A stretch of DNA of 40,877 nt from a virus. Where the stretch lies: positions 1 through 40,877 of IMG/VR virus record IMGVR_UViG_3300025896_000055; one strand, written 5' to 3'. Made by a program: the position numbers and the translations under genes. Position 1 is the first letter of the stretch. Each line of letters begins with the position of its first letter. Below the pieces are notes generated by a model that worked only from the letters and a program-made list of their open reading frames with translations, ran no database searches and was not told where the DNA came from. Below, one piece after another: positions 39,202 to 40,877 of the stretch.

Positions 39202-39875
39202 CCTCTACACTCCTTCAACCACTGGCAACCCTTGCAGGGCCATTCCGCCTTCATATCCTTCCCCCTTCGGGACGGCAAGCGAGGCGGCTTGCGCTTGCTG
39301 AAGTATTGTAGCACCTTCAGGATGCGAAGGGCGCGGTCGCGCCAGCCACGGTCTAATCTGAACTCAAGGAGCTTGAAGTCCTCGGCGGCGGCGTAGATGA
39401 CACGCGCCTCGACTGGCTCGCCCAACTCCTTCTCTAGGATGTAGGCATAGACCGAAGCCTGAACCGCGTGTTCGGGCTTGACCTCACGGATGTACTGCAT
39501 CCCTCGGTTGGTTGTGGACTTATACTCCCAGACTTCGCGCCTGCCGTCAGGCCACTTGACCAAGGCATCTACGTTGCCAGAGAAGTTGAACTCTGGCAGC
39601 AGGACTGGCACCTCTTCTTGGAATTCCAGCAACTCGCCAGCGGCAAGGGCATCCTTGCCCGCCTTGTTCAGCACCTCAGCCACGGCGTGTCCGCGCTCAA
39701 AGATGCGGTAGAGATTATCTGGGAATGGATTGCTTGGCTCCACCTTCTCTGCGGCGTACCATTGCTGGCGCACGCAGGCACCAAGTAACGAGCCGCGCCA
39801 GCGGGCTACAGCAGGACGCCCAACCTCTGCCTTGCGGGCAAGATACCCGTCAAGAATAGCGGAGAAGTTGCTCAC
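39198..39875 (-). CDS. Cas4-like PD-(D/E)XK exonuclease with Fe-S cysteines
   Basis: A 225-aa RecB/Cas4-type exonuclease. Cysteines at 34, 214, 217 and 223 show the one-plus-three pattern that holds an iron-sulfur cluster in Cas4 and AddB. The nuclease core is GNVDALVKWPDGRREVWEYK, with a following Gln-rich QASVYAYILEKEL helix. It would resect DNA ends for the ERF annealing protein. No CRISPR array or Cas1/Cas2 is present, so a CRISPR role is unlikely. GTG start overlaps the epimerase stop (GTGA). Confidence 0.8.
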   Translation of the reverse strand: MSNFSAILDGYLARKAEVGRPAVARWRGSLLGACVRQQWYAAEKVEPSNPFPDNLYRIFERGHAVAEVLNKAGKDALAAGELLEFQEEVPVLLPEFNFSGNVDALVKWPDGRREVWEYKSTTNRGMQYIREVKPEHAVQASVYAYILEKELGEPVEARVIYAAAEDFKLLEFRLDRGWRDRALRILKVLQYFSKRKPPRLPSRRGKDMKAEWPCKGCQWLKECRG

Positions 39876-40825
39876 TCAAGTCCTTCTTTGTAGATCTCGG
39901 TGCGTGTGCGGAGGCTGCCCTCGTAGGAGAGCAGCGTCTGCTCGACCTGCGTAATCTCACGCGGGTCGCTGGTCTTCGCCAGTTCGCTATCCCGAATCTC
40001 AAAGTGGTAGAGTAGCCGACTATTGTCCATCCAGTAGTCACGCTTGTCGCCGTCGCTCCCAGTGTACGGGGAGACCTCGGCGCCAGTCGCGTTGCCGATG
40101 CGGTCAGCCAACTGCGTCACCGTGACGTTCTCCGAGCAGGCGTTGTAGATACCCTGTACCGCAGGGAGGATTGCGCCGAGCGAGATGATCCAGCCAGCGT
40201 CGTCCACGTTGAGGATCGGGCGCTTTGCTTCGGACTGTGGATGAATGTGCTTCTTGTGGATTGCTTCCCAGGTAAAGGCGTTGACCACCAAGTCGCGGCG
40301 CATATTCGGAGCGGAACCCCAGAGGGTGCCGAGGCGCAATGAGACCCAAGATCGCTCCTGCTGTGTCAGCCACTCGTCCATCTTGACCTTGCTCTTGGAG
40401 TAGGCGGTCAGCGGATCGGTTGCCGTGTCTTCCTTGGCAATGTCGCCGTTCGCGCCGTAGACCGATGCCGAGGAGATGTAGACGAAGCGACCGTTTGGGT
40501 TGCGATCCCAGAAGTCTTCTGCCTTCATCTTCGGCAGCTCGTAGTTAGACCAGTAGGTATCAAACTCATCAAGGTTGCCCATATGGTCGTTGCTCACGGC
40601 GGCAAGCCACACGATCACATCGTAGGTACCAAGCGCATCAATGTCAGCGAAGCGGGCGTTGTTGCCATTGCGCTCTGAGTGTGGGATATGCTCGGCGTTG
40701 AGACCACGGATGCTCTCATCGTACCAGCCCTCGTCAATGCCGTGGACTGTTGCGCCAGCGTGCTTGAGATGCTTGACGACCATCGGGCCAATGAACCCAC
40801 GATGGCCAACCACTAATGCTTTCAT
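39872..40825 (-). CDS. NAD-dependent sugar epimerase/dehydratase
   Basis: A 317-aa extended short-chain dehydrogenase. It has the NAD-binding GHRGFIG near residue 8 (GxxGxxG), a YDVIVWLAAVSNDHMG strand, the YISSASVYG loop with catalytic Ser near 118, and AYSKSKVKMDE (YxxxK near 142). WVSLRLGTLWG follows, as in GalE/RfbB-like enzymes acting on nucleotide sugars. It is the coupled partner of the RmlD-like gene across the junction (ATGA). Exact sugar unknown; epimerase, 4,6-dehydratase or reductase are all possible, and a missing RmlB function could be supplied here. Confidence 0.78.
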   Translation of the reverse strand: MKALVVGHRGFIGPMVVKHLKHAGATVHGIDEGWYDESIRGLNAEHIPHSERNGNNARFADIDALGTYDVIVWLAAVSNDHMGNLDEFDTYWSNYELPKMKAEDFWDRNPNGRFVYISSASVYGANGDIAKEDTATDPLTAYSKSKVKMDEWLTQQERSWVSLRLGTLWGSAPNMRRDLVVNAFTWEAIHKKHIHPQSEAKRPILNVDDAGWIISLGAILPAVQGIYNACSENVTVTQLADRIGNATGAEVSPYTGSDGDKRDYWMDNSRLLYHFEIRDSELAKTSDPREITQVEQTLLSYEGSLRTRTEIYKEGLE

Positions 40826-40877
40826 CGCTTGATCCTTTCTTCGGCACGAGGGCCGCTGATGTATTCTGCATTGCCTC
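40723..40877. repeat. Terminal redundancy, right copy
   Basis: Right-hand copy of the 155/156-base direct repeat that opens the window. It carries the first 34 codons of the epimerase gene, the 4-base overlap with the RmlD-like gene, and the last codons of that gene. Joining the two copies gives an uninterrupted minus-strand operon across the junction. Confidence 0.9.

Noticed and set aside
39198-39875. CRISPR-Cas function for the Cas4-like protein
   Set aside because: No repeat-spacer array and no Cas1 or Cas2; the neighbours are ERF and SSB-like genes, so recombination fits better.

Overview
The window is a tailed double-stranded DNA bacteriophage (Caudoviricetes), very likely a complete genome. 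Its first 156 bases recur as its last 155 bases with one substitution and one single-base indel, so the map closes to a circle of about 40.72 kb. Terminase, portal, capsid, scaffold and tail genes leave little doubt that it is a phage. I see no integrase, excisionase or repressor, which suggests a strictly lytic life, and no tRNA genes. The host cannot be named from the sequence. It is bacterial (Shine-Dalgarno sites throughout, many GTG and TTG starts). The sugar genes and the secreted wall-acting protein show only that cell-surface chemistry matters.

On the closed circle there are only two transcription directions. One long minus-strand run starts at 26733, goes down to base 1, crosses the junction and ends at 35429. 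One plus-strand run goes from 27489 to 35368. They diverge from a 755-base non-coding region (26734-27488) rich in inverted repeats, G-runs and short direct repeats, which is the best candidate for the control region and origin. They converge on a strong terminator at 35399-35439. Nearly every gene overlaps its neighbour by 1-4 bases (ATGA, GTGA, TTGA, TAATG, TGATG), so translation is probably coupled throughout.

Minus run, in transcription order: a basic protein, a zinc peptidase-like protein and DUF6496 protein; tail fibre and a propeller-like fibre; a 59-aa protein; a zinc/HTH protein that may be the small terminase; a lysis pair (cysteine peptidase and holin-like protein); a cytidylyltransferase and a GT2 glycosyltransferase; DUF6321; large terminase; portal; two giant proteins (917 and 1361 aa); scaffold; N4-gp56-type capsid protein; a second glycosyltransferase; connector; Dit-like and Gp37-like tail proteins; an XhlA-like membrane protein; a metallophosphoesterase; RmlD-like and epimerase sugar genes. 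Across the junction come a Cas4-like nuclease, an ERF annealing protein, an SSB-like protein, a resolvase-like nuclease, RmlC and small genes.

Plus run: a very GC-rich island (about 27.4-30.7 kb) with three unknown genes, a divergent DNA sliding clamp, a zinc-ribbon protein and a secreted RlpA-like protein. A cluster of tiny cysteine-rich and membrane proteins follows, then a DnaB-type helicase and a C5 cytosine methyltransferase. No DNA polymerase or primase is recognisable, so the clamp and helicase presumably work with the host replicase.

The most unusual features are four consecutive genes in the GC-rich island separated by near-copies of one TAG-stop / GC-hairpin / CCCCTAGC / AGGGGGA ribosome-site cassette; a methyltransferase gene whose motif IX lies in another frame than motifs I-VIII and X; sugar-activation and transfer genes scattered through the structural operon; and two chained membrane micropeptides of 27 and 25 aa.
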